Assembly: GCF_002802875.1 (NCBI RefSeq)
Contig: NZ_PEBI01000001.1
Location: 955,830 to 1,019,829 of the forward strand
Direction of reading: 5' to 3'
Length of the DNA stretch: 64,000 nucleotides
From: Bifidobacterium primatium
GTDB lineage: Bacteria > Actinomycetota > Actinomycetes > Actinomycetales > Bifidobacteriaceae
The translations under genes and the position numbers were made by a program. Shown here one piece after another: positions 45,472-54,025 of the stretch (positions are counted from its first letter, which is position 1; each line of letters begins with the position of its first letter). The notes under the pieces are model-generated. The model was given only the letters and a program-made list of their open reading frames with translations, had not been told where the DNA came from and made no database searches.

Positions 45472-48150
45472 GTGTCCGCAGCAGATATCAATGATTTTGC
45501 CGGCGTCGGCGATCCCATCGACGCGGCCGGGGACATCAAGCCGTTGAGCTTCGATTTCGACGAGGTGGCCCCCGATATTCCGAGCATTCCGATTCCGCTG
45601 CCGCCGACCGTGTCCGGCCGCGTGAAGTCGGCTTCCACATCGGGCGCCTCTACGCCGGACGCCGCGCCGGCCGCTGAATCGGCCGGAAGTCCGACCGTTG
45701 GACAGACCGCCAAGTCAACCGCCGAGCCGACTCGCGAACCTGTCGCCAGCGATGCGATTGACGACGATGCGATTGACGACGAGCTGCGGGCCCTGCCGTT
45801 CCGCGATCCCTCGCTGAGCATCGACGAGCGTATCGCCGACCTGTTGGGCCGCATGACGCTGCGCGAGAAGATCGGCCAGATGATGCAGCTCGACGCCCGC
45901 GGCGACCTGGATGACGAGATACTGCGCGTCAACGTCGGCTCCATCCTGCACACCAGCCCCGAGAACCTGTACCGCGCCGCCGAACTGGTGCGCCGAACGA
46001 GGCTGCGCATCCCGCTGATCATCGGCGAGGACCTCATCCACGGCTACTCGTTCTATCCCGGCGCGACCATCTTCCCCGAGCAGCTCGGCATGGCGGTCTC
46101 ATGGAACCCGGCGCTGGTCGAGAAGGCCGCGCGCGTGACCGCCGTCGAAGGCGCCTCCACCGGCGTGCACTGGACCTTCTCCCCCGTGCTGTGCATCGCC
46201 CGCGACACCCGCTGGGGCCGCGTGGGCGAGACGTTCGGCGAGGATCCGTATCTCATAGGCGAACTGGCCTCGGCCATGGTCCGCGGCTATCAGAAGGGAC
46301 CGGCCACCGAAGGCTCGCTCGATACCGACGCCATCCTCGCTACGGCCAAGCATTTCGCCGGCTATTCCGAAACGCAGGGCGGTCGCGACGCCTCCGAGGC
46401 CGACCTCTCCCACCGCAAGCTCGCCTCCTGGTTCCTGCCGCCGTTCGAACGCGTGGCCAAGGAGGGATGCGGCACGTTCATGCTCGGCTACGAATCCATC
46501 GAAGGCGTGCCGGTGACGTTCAACAAATGGCTGCTGTCCGACGTGCTGCGCGGCGAATGGGGCTACAGGGGCACGCTGATCACCGATTGGGACAACGTCG
46601 GCCGTGCCGTGTGGGAACAGCATGTGCAGCCGGACTACATGCATGCCGCGGCCGCCGCGGTGAAGGCCGGCAATGACCTGGTCATGACCACGCCGCGGTT
46701 CTACGACGGCGCGTACGACGCCATCCAAAGCGGGCTGCTGTCGGAGAAGGAGCTCGACGCCGCCGTCAGCCGCGTGCTGGCGTTGAAGTTCCGTCTGGGA
46801 CTCTTCGAGAACCCTCGTCTGCCCGATGCCGAACGCATCAGGGCCGTGATCGGCAACGACGAGCATGGCAGGGTCAACCTCGACCTGGCCCGCGAATCCG
46901 TGGCGTTGCTGAAGAACGACGGCGTGCTGCCGTTCGATACGGATGCCGTGAGCGCGGATGCGGCGGATGCGGCCGATGCGACTGCCACCGATGACACGGA
47001 ATCATCCTCCGTCAAGCCACGGCATCGCGTCGCGCTGGTCGGCCCGCTGGCCGACGACGCGCAGACGCAGCTGGGCGACTGGGCGGGAAGCTCCGGCCAG
47101 GTCACCTGGATGCCGGATGGTCATCCGCGCGAGACCATCACCACCGTCAAGGATGCGTTCGAGACGTTGCTGCCCGACGATTGGGAGGTCGTATACCGTC
47201 GGGGCGCCGACGTGGTCGACCTCGTTCCCGATCCGGAAGGCGAGTTCTTCCCCGACGGCCAGCCGCGACCGAAGATCGGCGTGCCGGCCGCCATCGACGA
47301 GACCATGCTGAACGAGGCCGTGGCCGCCGCCAACGAGTCGGAACTGATCGTGGCCGTGGTCGGCGACGTGGTGCAGCTCATCGGCGAAGGCTGCTCGACC
47401 GCCACGCTTGAACTCGTCGGCGCGCAGAACGCGCTGCTCGACGCCCTGTACGCCACCGGCAAGCCGATGGTGGTGGTGCTGATGAACTCCAAGCCGCAGG
47501 TGCTGCCCGAATCGGCCATGAACGCCAACGCGCTGCTGTGGGCGCCGAGCCCCGGCATGAAGGGCGGCCGGGCCATCGCCGAGATCATCCTCGGTCTGAC
47601 CGAGCCGACCGGTCGTCTGCCCATCACATTCCCCCGCCACGTCGGCCAGCTGCCCGTGTACTACAACCAGATTCGCGGACAGCACGGCAACCGGTACGCC
47701 GATCTGACGCAGGACCCGGCGTTCGCGTTCGGCGAGGGCCTCTCCTACACCACGTTCGCCTACGGCGAGCCGACGATCGGCCATGCGGGCCTCGACCATG
47801 CCGAGGACGCCCCAACCGGCGTGATGACCACGTTCACCCGCGGCGACGTCATCGCCGTAAGCGTCGACGTGACGAACACCGGCGACCGCGTCGGCTCCGA
47901 GGTCGTGCAGGCGTACGTCGGCGACCTGGTCACGTCGGTGAGCTGGACGGACCGTGAGCTCAAGGCGTTCCGGAAGATCACCCTGCAGCCGGGCGAGACG
48001 CGGACCGTACGGTTCGAGATTCCGGTCGACGCCTGCTCCATCGTGGACGCGGCCGCGCATCGCGTGGTCGAATCCGGCGAATTCGAACTGCTCGTCGGCC
48101 ATTCCAGCCGCCGCGAGGACCTTCGCCGCGCCACCTTCACCGTCAAATAG
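45472..48150 (+). CDS. Second GH3 beta-glucosidase (about 892 aa)
   Basis: A different GH3 enzyme. The conserved barrel starts at about residue 115 (DERIADLLGRMTLREKIGQM) and includes GEDLIHGY, the RDTRWGRVGETFGEDPYL motif, AKHFAGYSETQGGRDA and nucleophile Asp372 in TLITDWDNVG. A GH3 sandwich and a C-terminal fibronectin-like domain (GDRVGSEVVQAYVGDLVTSV) follow. The N-terminal 110 residues are disordered and include a 15-bp DNA duplication encoding DAIDD twice; a second Asp/Ala-rich insert lies near residue 500. There is no signal peptide. I choose GTG 45472 because AAGGAAAGG precedes it; ATG 45439 is an alternative. Confidence 0.92.
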   Translation: MSAADINDFAGVGDPIDAAGDIKPLSFDFDEVAPDIPSIPIPLPPTVSGRVKSASTSGASTPDAAPAAESAGSPTVGQTAKSTAEPTREPVASDAIDDDAIDDELRALPFRDPSLSIDERIADLLGRMTLREKIGQMMQLDARGDLDDEILRVNVGSILHTSPENLYRAAELVRRTRLRIPLIIGEDLIHGYSFYPGATIFPEQLGMAVSWNPALVEKAARVTAVEGASTGVHWTFSPVLCIARDTRWGRVGETFGEDPYLIGELASAMVRGYQKGPATEGSLDTDAILATAKHFAGYSETQGGRDASEADLSHRKLASWFLPPFERVAKEGCGTFMLGYESIEGVPVTFNKWLLSDVLRGEWGYRGTLITDWDNVGRAVWEQHVQPDYMHAAAAAVKAGNDLVMTTPRFYDGAYDAIQSGLLSEKELDAAVSRVLALKFRLGLFENPRLPDAERIRAVIGNDEHGRVNLDLARESVALLKNDGVLPFDTDAVSADAADAADATATDDTESSSVKPRHRVALVGPLADDAQTQLGDWAGSSGQVTWMPDGHPRETITTVKDAFETLLPDDWEVVYRRGADVVDLVPDPEGEFFPDGQPRPKIGVPAAIDETMLNEAVAAANESELIVAVVGDVVQLIGEGCSTATLELVGAQNALLDALYATGKPMVVVLMNSKPQVLPESAMNANALLWAPSPGMKGGRAIAEIILGLTEPTGRLPITFPRHVGQLPVYYNQIRGQHGNRYADLTQDPAFAFGEGLSYTTFAYGEPTIGHAGLDHAEDAPTGVMTTFTRGDVIAVSVDVTNTGDRVGSEVVQAYVGDLVTSVSWTDRELKAFRKITLQPGETRTVRFEIPVDACSIVDAAAHRVVESGEFELLVGHSSRREDLRRATFTVK

Positions 48151-48187
48151 TCGGCCGATAGCCGGTGCAAGGAGCGGCCGGCGAATC

Positions 48188-49030
48188 CTATTCCTGATCG
48201 TCCTTCACATGGATCGCGTCGTTGATGCGGTCGCGCAGCTCCACGAACTCCGGCGTCGAACGCACCTGTTCCATGTTGTTCGGATCGTCGGGGTTCTTCG
48301 GAATCGTGATGGGAATGTCCATCTTCACGGTTCCCGGATGCGCGCTCATCACGATCACGCGGGTCGCGAGGAAGATTGCCTCGTCCACGCTGTGCGTGAT
48401 GAAGAACACCGTCTTCTTGCGCTCCTGCCAGATCTTCAGCAGTTCGTTCTGCAGCTTCTCGCGGGTCAGGGCGTCGAGTGCGCCGTAGGGTTCGTCCATC
48501 AGGATCACATCCGGGTCGGTGGCCAGCACGCGGGCGATCTGCGCACGCTGCTGCATGCCGCCGGACAGCTCGTACGGGCGTCGGTTCGCGGCATCGGCCA
48601 ATCCCACCATCTCCAGATAATGGTCGGCGGTCTTCCTGCGTTCCGCCGGCTCGACGCCCTGCATCTTCATGCCGAACTCCACGTTCTTGCGCACGGTGAG
48701 CCACGGATAGAGCGGCGGCTTCTGGAACACCACGCCGCGTTTCGGACTGGGCTTGGTGATGCGCTGTCCGCCGGCCAGGATCTCGCCGTCGGTCGGCTGC
48801 TCGAATCCCGCGAGCATGTTCAGCAGCGTGGTCTTGCCGCAGCCGGAACGTCCGACCACGCAGATGAAGTCGCCCTGGTTGATGGTCAGGTTGATGTCGT
48901 GCAGCGCCGTCACCTCGTCGCCCTGCTGGGTGACGAACCGCTTGTTCACGCCGCGGATGTCCACGGCGATGCCGGCCGAGTCCATCTTCTGCTTGTCGAG
49001 CAGTTCGTTCCAGGTCAATGCGTCACTCAT
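48188..49030 (-). CDS. ABC transporter ATP-binding protein, nitrate/sulfonate/taurine type
   Basis: A 280-residue ATPase that powers uptake of a small organic solute. Walker A GRSGCGKTT, the Q-loop VFQKPPLYPWLTV, the signature LSGGMQQRAQIARVLA and Walker B VILMDEPYGALD followed by H-loop FITHSVDEA place it in the SsuB/TauB group. ATG 49030 is preceded by AAAGGAC; a longer frame begins at 49078. It is the last gene of a permease-binding-protein-ATPase operon beside taurine-type enzymes. Confidence 0.93.
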   Translation of the reverse strand: MSDALTWNELLDKQKMDSAGIAVDIRGVNKRFVTQQGDEVTALHDINLTINQGDFICVVGRSGCGKTTLLNMLAGFEQPTDGEILAGGQRITKPSPKRGVVFQKPPLYPWLTVRKNVEFGMKMQGVEPAERRKTADHYLEMVGLADAANRRPYELSGGMQQRAQIARVLATDPDVILMDEPYGALDALTREKLQNELLKIWQERKKTVFFITHSVDEAIFLATRVIVMSAHPGTVKMDIPITIPKNPDDPNNMEQVRSTPEFVELRDRINDAIHVKDDQE

Positions 49031-49104
49031 CGGAGGTCCTTTCTCTTGTCCGTTCGCACGACGCACGTCATGTGTCATGTGCGCCGGGAACGGAGCGTCA
49101 TGTC

Positions 49105-50220
49105 TTACTTCTCGCCGGCCACCGCGTCGATGGCTTTCGTATATAAGGAGCTGTCATATGAATTGCTGACGCTGTCGAGGCTGTTCTGCGTCTTGAGGAA
49201 CTCGGCCGTCGCCTTGAACGTCGCCGGCAGATTGCCATGGAATATCTCGCTCTGCGCCTTGGCGTCGGGATAGGTGTACCCCTTGAACTGCGTGAGCACC
49301 TCCTTCGGGGAGTTGCCCAGCTGCGAGGAGACGGACTCGGCCGACTGCTGCGGCTTCTTGGCGATCTGCTTGGCGGCGTAGTCCTCCACGGCGGTCCATG
49401 TCTCCATGGCGCCGGGATTCCTCTCGGCGAAATCGGTCGAGACGAGTTCCATGTCGTAGGTGGCGGAGCCGGCCTTGGCGGTCTCGGCGCTCGACGTCAC
49501 GATATGTCCGCCGTCGGCCTTGAGCTTCGACAGCACCGGATCCCAGACCCATGCGGCGTCGATTTCGCCTCGGGTCCATGCGGCCGACATCTTGTCGGGG
49601 TCGAGATTGATGAGCTTGACGTCCGTATCGTCCATGCCGGCCTCGTTCAACGCCGACAGCAGCGAGAAATGCGAGGTCGAGCCGAACGGGACGGCGATGT
49701 TCTTGCCGGCGAGGTCCTTGATGGTCTTCGCGGAGCCGTCCCGGGTGACCAACGATTCCGCCTGGCCGATGACGTCGTGGATCCACGCGACCTTGACCGG
49801 CAGGTTCAGCGGCGACGAGACGGAACGGACCGCCGGGCTCGAACCGGCCAGACCAAGGTCGAGCGAACGCGAACCGAACGCCTGGATGACGTCGCCGCCG
49901 GAATTGAACTGGTTCCACACGATCTTCGCCTTGGGCATGCAGGCCTCGAGCAGGCCCTGGTCCTTGACGACGAGGTCGGCGTTCGGAATCGCCTGCCATG
50001 CGATGCGGATGGTGCCGGTGAAGTCCTTGTTCACCGTGACCGGGCAGGTGGCGTTCTTCGCCGAGGAACCCGACGTGTTGCCGACGAGCTCGTCGGCCGT
50101 CGGCATCGGCGCGCATCCTGCAAGGCCGGCCAGCATGGCGCCGCAGGAGGCCAGCGCGGCCACGCGAACGGTGATGCGACGGCGGAAGTCGTTGCGGTGG
50201 AGGGAATCTGTGATGGTCAT
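49105..50220 (-). CDS. ABC transporter substrate-binding lipoprotein, SsuA/TauA type
   Basis: A 371-residue lipoprotein. The lipobox LAGLAGC lies at the end of the N-terminal hydrophobic segment (VAALASCGAMLAGLAGC), so it is anchored outside. The binding domain has TIRIAWQAIPNADLVVKDQG, FGSRSLDLGLAGSSPAV and RGEIDAAWVWDPVLSKL, typical of the NMT1/TauA fold for sulfonates, taurine or nitrate-like ligands. The neighbouring aminotransferase and dehydrogenase favour taurine, but the ligand is inferred from context. GAGAAC precedes the ATG. Confidence 0.9.
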   Translation of the reverse strand: MTITDSLHRNDFRRRITVRVAALASCGAMLAGLAGCAPMPTADELVGNTSGSSAKNATCPVTVNKDFTGTIRIAWQAIPNADLVVKDQGLLEACMPKAKIVWNQFNSGGDVIQAFGSRSLDLGLAGSSPAVRSVSSPLNLPVKVAWIHDVIGQAESLVTRDGSAKTIKDLAGKNIAVPFGSTSHFSLLSALNEAGMDDTDVKLINLDPDKMSAAWTRGEIDAAWVWDPVLSKLKADGGHIVTSSAETAKAGSATYDMELVSTDFAERNPGAMETWTAVEDYAAKQIAKKPQQSAESVSSQLGNSPKEVLTQFKGYTYPDAKAQSEIFHGNLPATFKATAEFLKTQNSLDSVSNSYDSSLYTKAIDAVAGEK

Positions 50221-50303
50221 GATGTTCTCGATTCGTAGAAGGTCTCGGTGCGGGCGGCGCCCGCTCGGTGCGGCGTCTCGGACGTCCGGATGTTCGGCAT
50301 GCG

Positions 50304-51161
50304 CTATTCGCGGCCGACCCACGGCGTGACCAGATGCGTGATGAGCAGGATCAGGCCGTCGAGCAGCAGGGCGGCGATGCCGATGACGAAGATGCAGGCG
50401 ATGGTCAGCGGCGTATTGAGCTCGGTGCCGGAAAGATAGGCCAGTGCGCCGATGCCGGGAATGCCGTTGTTGAGCTCGGCCGCCACCACGGTCGTCCACG
50501 CGAAGCCGACCGCCAGACGAATGCCGTTCATGATCGACGGCAGCGAGCTGGGAAACACGACGAACAGGAACGCCTTAAGAGGATTCGCGCCCAACGACAG
50601 CGCAGAATTGACGCGGTCGCGGTTCACGCCGTTGATGCCATCCACCGTGGCGAGCACGATCGGCGGGAACGCGGCGAGGAACAGCAGCCAGATCTTCGTG
50701 GTGTCGCCGATGCCGAACCATACGATGAGCAGACCGATGTAGCCCAGCGGCGGCAGCGCGCGGATGAAGTTGACATACGGCAGCACTATGCGGTTCAGCC
50801 ACTGCACCTCGGCCAGCAGGAATCCGATGAGCACGCCGAAGACGATGGCCAGAGCCATGCCCACGCCGATGCGTTCGAGGCTGACGACCAGATGCTGCCA
50901 GAGGAAATACTGCTGCTCGCCGCACACGATGCGCGAGGAACCGGCCGCGATCGGACGGCAGCTGTTCGCCTCCACGAACGCGTTCCACACCTGGCCGGGG
51001 CCGGGCAGATACAGGGGATTCACCAGCTTCGCGGCCGTGGCGCCCCACCAGACCAGCAGGATCAGCACCAGGGAGATCACCGGCTGGATTCGTCTGGACT
51101 TCATCCACCCCGGCAGCCGGAACGGTTTGCGTGTCGTGGGGGTCGTGGTCGTGCTGCTCAT
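50304..51161 (-). CDS. ABC transporter permease, SsuC/TauC type
   Basis: A 285-residue membrane permease with about six helices. The binding-protein-dependent signature appears as the coupling loop SALSLGANPLKAFLFVVFPS. An extracellular loop between helix 1 and 2 (EANSCRPIAAGSSRIVCGEQ) contains two cysteines and is longer than usual. AGAGGAA precedes ATG 51161. It is the first gene of the transporter operon, separated from the upstream dehydrogenase gene by a terminator. Confidence 0.92.
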   Translation of the reverse strand: MSSTTTTPTTRKPFRLPGWMKSRRIQPVISLVLILLVWWGATAAKLVNPLYLPGPGQVWNAFVEANSCRPIAAGSSRIVCGEQQYFLWQHLVVSLERIGVGMALAIVFGVLIGFLLAEVQWLNRIVLPYVNFIRALPPLGYIGLLIVWFGIGDTTKIWLLFLAAFPPIVLATVDGINGVNRDRVNSALSLGANPLKAFLFVVFPSSLPSIMNGIRLAVGFAWTTVVAAELNNGIPGIGALAYLSGTELNTPLTIACIFVIGIAALLLDGLILLITHLVTPWVGRE

Positions 51162-51196
51162 GGTGTGTTCCTCTCTTGGACGGAAACGATATGAAA

Positions 51197-51229
51197 AACG
51201 CACCGCTGCCTGGGACGCGGCGGTGCGTT
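51197..51229 (-). terminator. Terminator of the aminotransferase-dehydrogenase operon
   Basis: Arms AACGCACCGC and GCGGTGCGTT (10 bp) with a 13-nt loop; on the minus strand TTTTT follows. Confidence 0.88.
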
Positions 51230-51236
51230 CGGAGAA

Positions 51237-52364
51237 TCAGTCGGTGGCGGCGAGATGCTCGTACATGTCGCGCAGCATCTCATCGGTGATGTCCACCGGA
51301 TTGTTGTACAGGTTCGGGTGACGACTGATGCGCACCAGATCGTCGATCTGCGATTCGCTGAGCGCAAGGTCCTTCAGCCCCGTGCGCATGCCGATGGTCA
51401 CCTTGAGGTCGTGGATGGCGTCGGCCATGGCGTCCACGTCGGCGAAGCCGAGCGTGCGGGCGAACTCCTGCACCCGGCCATGCTGGGCGTCCGCGTTGAT
51501 GTGGGCGAACCAGTCAAGCGTCAGACCGCAAGCCTCGCCATGCGGAATGCCATGGATGTTGGTGAGCGGGAACGAGCACGCGTGCGACGACGTGGTCTTC
51601 GGCAGCGTGAACGCCAGACCGGCGATCACCGAGGCCTCGCACATCCTCTCGCGGGCCTCGGCATTGCGAGGCTCGGCCACGGCCACCGGCAGCCACCGGA
51701 ACACCAGCTTGGCGGCATGCACGGCGCACGCATCGCAGATGGGCTGATGCCCCTTGCTCCAGTACCCCTCGATGGCCTGGCTGAGCACGTCCATGCCCGT
51801 GCAGGCCGTCACATACGGCGGCACCGAATAGGTGAGTTCCGGATCCACGATCGCCAGGTTTGGGAAGAACCCGTCGGAAACGATGGGCGCCTTCTTGCCG
51901 AGCGCACGGTTAGTGAGCACCGAAACGCACGTCACCTCGCTGCCCGTGCCCGCCGTAGTCGGCACGGCGATCAGAGGCAGATGCTTCTGCGGCATCGCCT
52001 TGCCGGTGCCGTGATAGTCGGCGATGGAATCCTCTGTCAGGCAGATGCTCGCCGCGGCCTTCGCCAGATCCATGGCGCTGCCACCGCCCATCGCCACCAC
52101 AAAGCCGGTGCCCGATTCACGCATGACCGCTGCGCAGGCGTCCACCTCGCTCACATCGGGATTCGGGGAGAAATCGCTGAACATGCCGGTCAGCGCGCCG
52201 TCGCTGTCGTCGATCAGACGCTGCGCGAAACCGTCGCGCACGAAATGGCCGCTCGTGATCAGCATGCCGTTGCGCAGCCCGCGCTCGCGGGCCAGTTCGC
52301 CTATCTCGCTGACACGTCCGTTGCCGAACCGAATATCGACCGGCTGCTCGTAATCCCACATCAT
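51237..52364 (-). CDS. Iron-containing alcohol dehydrogenase, probable sulfoacetaldehyde reductase
   Basis: A 375-residue group III alcohol dehydrogenase. The NAD(P) motif GGGSAMDLAKAAA and the PTTAGTGSEVT segment are present. The metal ligands are provided by the TGMDVLSQAIEGYWSK Asp/His region, HACSFPLTNIHGIPHGEA and downstream His residues. A Bifidobacterium enzyme of this family (TauF) reduces sulfoacetaldehyde to isethionate; the adjacent aminotransferase, TauE-type exporter and taurine-type ABC genes make that role likely here. GGAGGGG precedes ATG 52364. The substrate is inferred from context. Confidence 0.85.
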   Translation of the reverse strand: MMWDYEQPVDIRFGNGRVSEIGELARERGLRNGMLITSGHFVRDGFAQRLIDDSDGALTGMFSDFSPNPDVSEVDACAAVMRESGTGFVVAMGGGSAMDLAKAAASICLTEDSIADYHGTGKAMPQKHLPLIAVPTTAGTGSEVTCVSVLTNRALGKKAPIVSDGFFPNLAIVDPELTYSVPPYVTACTGMDVLSQAIEGYWSKGHQPICDACAVHAAKLVFRWLPVAVAEPRNAEARERMCEASVIAGLAFTLPKTTSSHACSFPLTNIHGIPHGEACGLTLDWFAHINADAQHGRVQEFARTLGFADVDAMADAIHDLKVTIGMRTGLKDLALSESQIDDLVRISRHPNLYNNPVDITDEMLRDMYEHLAATD

Positions 52365-52418
52365 GATTCCCCTCCGAAGACAAATGGATGATGACCGTTC
52401 GATGATGCCACGCCGGCG

Positions 52419-53762
52419 TCAGCCGCAGTAGGTTTCGTCCACCCAGGTGAGCACCTCGTCCAGCTTCGGCAGCTGCTCGTTGAGCTCCTCCTCGGTGATG
52501 ATCAGCGGCGGGCAGATATTGATGTTCGTCTCGCGACCGAACGTGAGGAAGCCCTTCTTCTTGAGCTCCGCCATGATGGTCGGCATCACGCTGTTCGATG
52601 CGTGGTACGGCGCCATGAGCTCGCGTGTGGCCTTGTTCTTCACGATGGTGAGCGCGGCGAACAGGCCGATGCAGCGGGCCTCGCCCACGCACTTGTGCTT
52701 TTCGACCATGGATTCGAGGAACGGCTTGAGCACGCCCTCCATCTTCTTCACGTGTGCGCACACGTCGTGGTCGAGGTAGTAGCTCACCGCGGCCACGCCG
52801 GCGGCGCAGGCCAGCGTGTGGCCGGAATAGGTCAGGCCGCACTGCAGCACATGGTCGGTGAAGTAGTCGGAGATCTTCTTCGAGACCACGACGCCGCCCA
52901 GCGGCACGTAGCCGCAGGTCACGCCCTTCGCGAACGTGAACATGTCGGGCTTCAGATCGAAGTTCTGCCAGGCGAACATCTTGCCGGTGCGGCCGAATCC
53001 GGCCATCACCTCGTCGCAGATCATGAGGATGCCGTACTTGTCGCACAGTGCGCGCACGCCCTCCATGTACCCCTTCGGCGGCAGGATCACGCCGTTCGCG
53101 CCGACGATGCTTTCCATGAGGATCGCGGCCACGTTGTACGGGTTCTCGTAGATGAGCTGATCCTCGAGACGCTTGAGATACAGCTTCGTCACCTTCTCGT
53201 CGTCCACTCCACGGTCGAAGCCGTCCTCGTACATGTTCGGGTTCATGAAATGCACGAAGCTCGGGGCCTCGCCGCCGGCCTCCGTGGCGAAGCGGCGCCA
53301 GTCGCCGGAGGCGAACGACGCGCCCAGCGTGGAGCCGTGGTAGCTGCGGTAGCAGCTGAAGATCTTGGAGCGGCCGGTCACCATGCGGGCCATCTTGATG
53401 GCGTTCTCGTTGGAGTCGGCGCCGCCGTTGGTGAAGAACACCCGCTGGTAGAAGTCCGGGCCCGCCACGTCGACCAGCATCTTGGCCAGCCGGGACTTCG
53501 GCTCGGAGGCGTAGGCCGGCGACATGAAGCACATCTTGTGCGCCTGCTCGGTGATGGCGTCCACGATCTCGGGCAGTTCGTGGCCGAGGTTCGAACACAC
53601 CAGCAGCGACGACATGTCGGCGTACTTGTTGCCGTCGTAGTCCCACAGGTAGATGCCCTTGGCCTCCTTGACCGGCATCGCCTTGCCGCCCTGCTTGTGC
53701 CACGACTGCATGACGTAGTCCTGATGCAGCTTCGCCACTTCCTCACCGGTCAATGCTTCCAT
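52419..53762 (-). CDS. Class III aminotransferase, probable taurine:2-oxoglutarate aminotransferase
   Basis: A 447-residue PLP enzyme. Conserved segments include LVCSNLGHELPEIVDAI, FFTNGGADSNENAIKMAR, YRSYHGSTLGA, the PLP-contact CDEVMAGFGRTGKMFA and the Schiff-base lysine in FTFAKGVTCGYVPLGG. It groups by eye with omega-amino acid transaminases such as those for taurine, beta-alanine or GABA. With the sulfoacetaldehyde-reductase-like gene 54 bases downstream it would deaminate taurine and supply glutamate, leaving isethionate as waste. Other omega-amino donors cannot be excluded. Confidence 0.87.
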   Translation of the reverse strand: MEALTGEEVAKLHQDYVMQSWHKQGGKAMPVKEAKGIYLWDYDGNKYADMSSLLVCSNLGHELPEIVDAITEQAHKMCFMSPAYASEPKSRLAKMLVDVAGPDFYQRVFFTNGGADSNENAIKMARMVTGRSKIFSCYRSYHGSTLGASFASGDWRRFATEAGGEAPSFVHFMNPNMYEDGFDRGVDDEKVTKLYLKRLEDQLIYENPYNVAAILMESIVGANGVILPPKGYMEGVRALCDKYGILMICDEVMAGFGRTGKMFAWQNFDLKPDMFTFAKGVTCGYVPLGGVVVSKKISDYFTDHVLQCGLTYSGHTLACAAGVAAVSYYLDHDVCAHVKKMEGVLKPFLESMVEKHKCVGEARCIGLFAALTIVKNKATRELMAPYHASNSVMPTIMAELKKKGFLTFGRETNINICPPLIITEEELNEQLPKLDEVLTWVDETYCG

Positions 53763-53883
53763 CGTCGTCTCCTTAGTGTCCGTCAGTTTCGTCGTTGTCC
53801 ATCGGCGGAAAATGGGCGCAAAAAACTATGCACGATACACAAAATGCAGGGTTTCTCGCGCCATGTGATCCGCGCGGTAATCT

Positions 53884-53905
53884 CAAGGAATCGTTGTGTT
53901 CCTTG
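53884..53905. promoter_or_regulatory. Inverted repeat in the aminotransferase promoter region
   Basis: CAAGGAA and TTCCTTG (7-bp arms, 8-base centre) lie about 120 bases upstream of the aminotransferase start. It may be a PucR-type operator. Confidence 0.4.
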
Positions 53906-53962
53906 ATGTACTTCGTACTTTACGAACCTCGTGGGCGAGGAACAACGATGCGGAAACCAAAG

Positions 53963-53986
53963 CTGATTGTGCTCTGGCACAATCAG
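53963..53986 (-). terminator. Terminator of the PucR gene
   Basis: Arms CTGATTGTGC and GCACAATCAG (10 bp) with a 4-nt loop, followed on the minus strand by CTTTGGTTTCC. Confidence 0.75.
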
Positions 53987-54025
53987 TGGCGGGCGACGTA
54001 TGCTGAGGCCGGCTGCCGGAGGACG

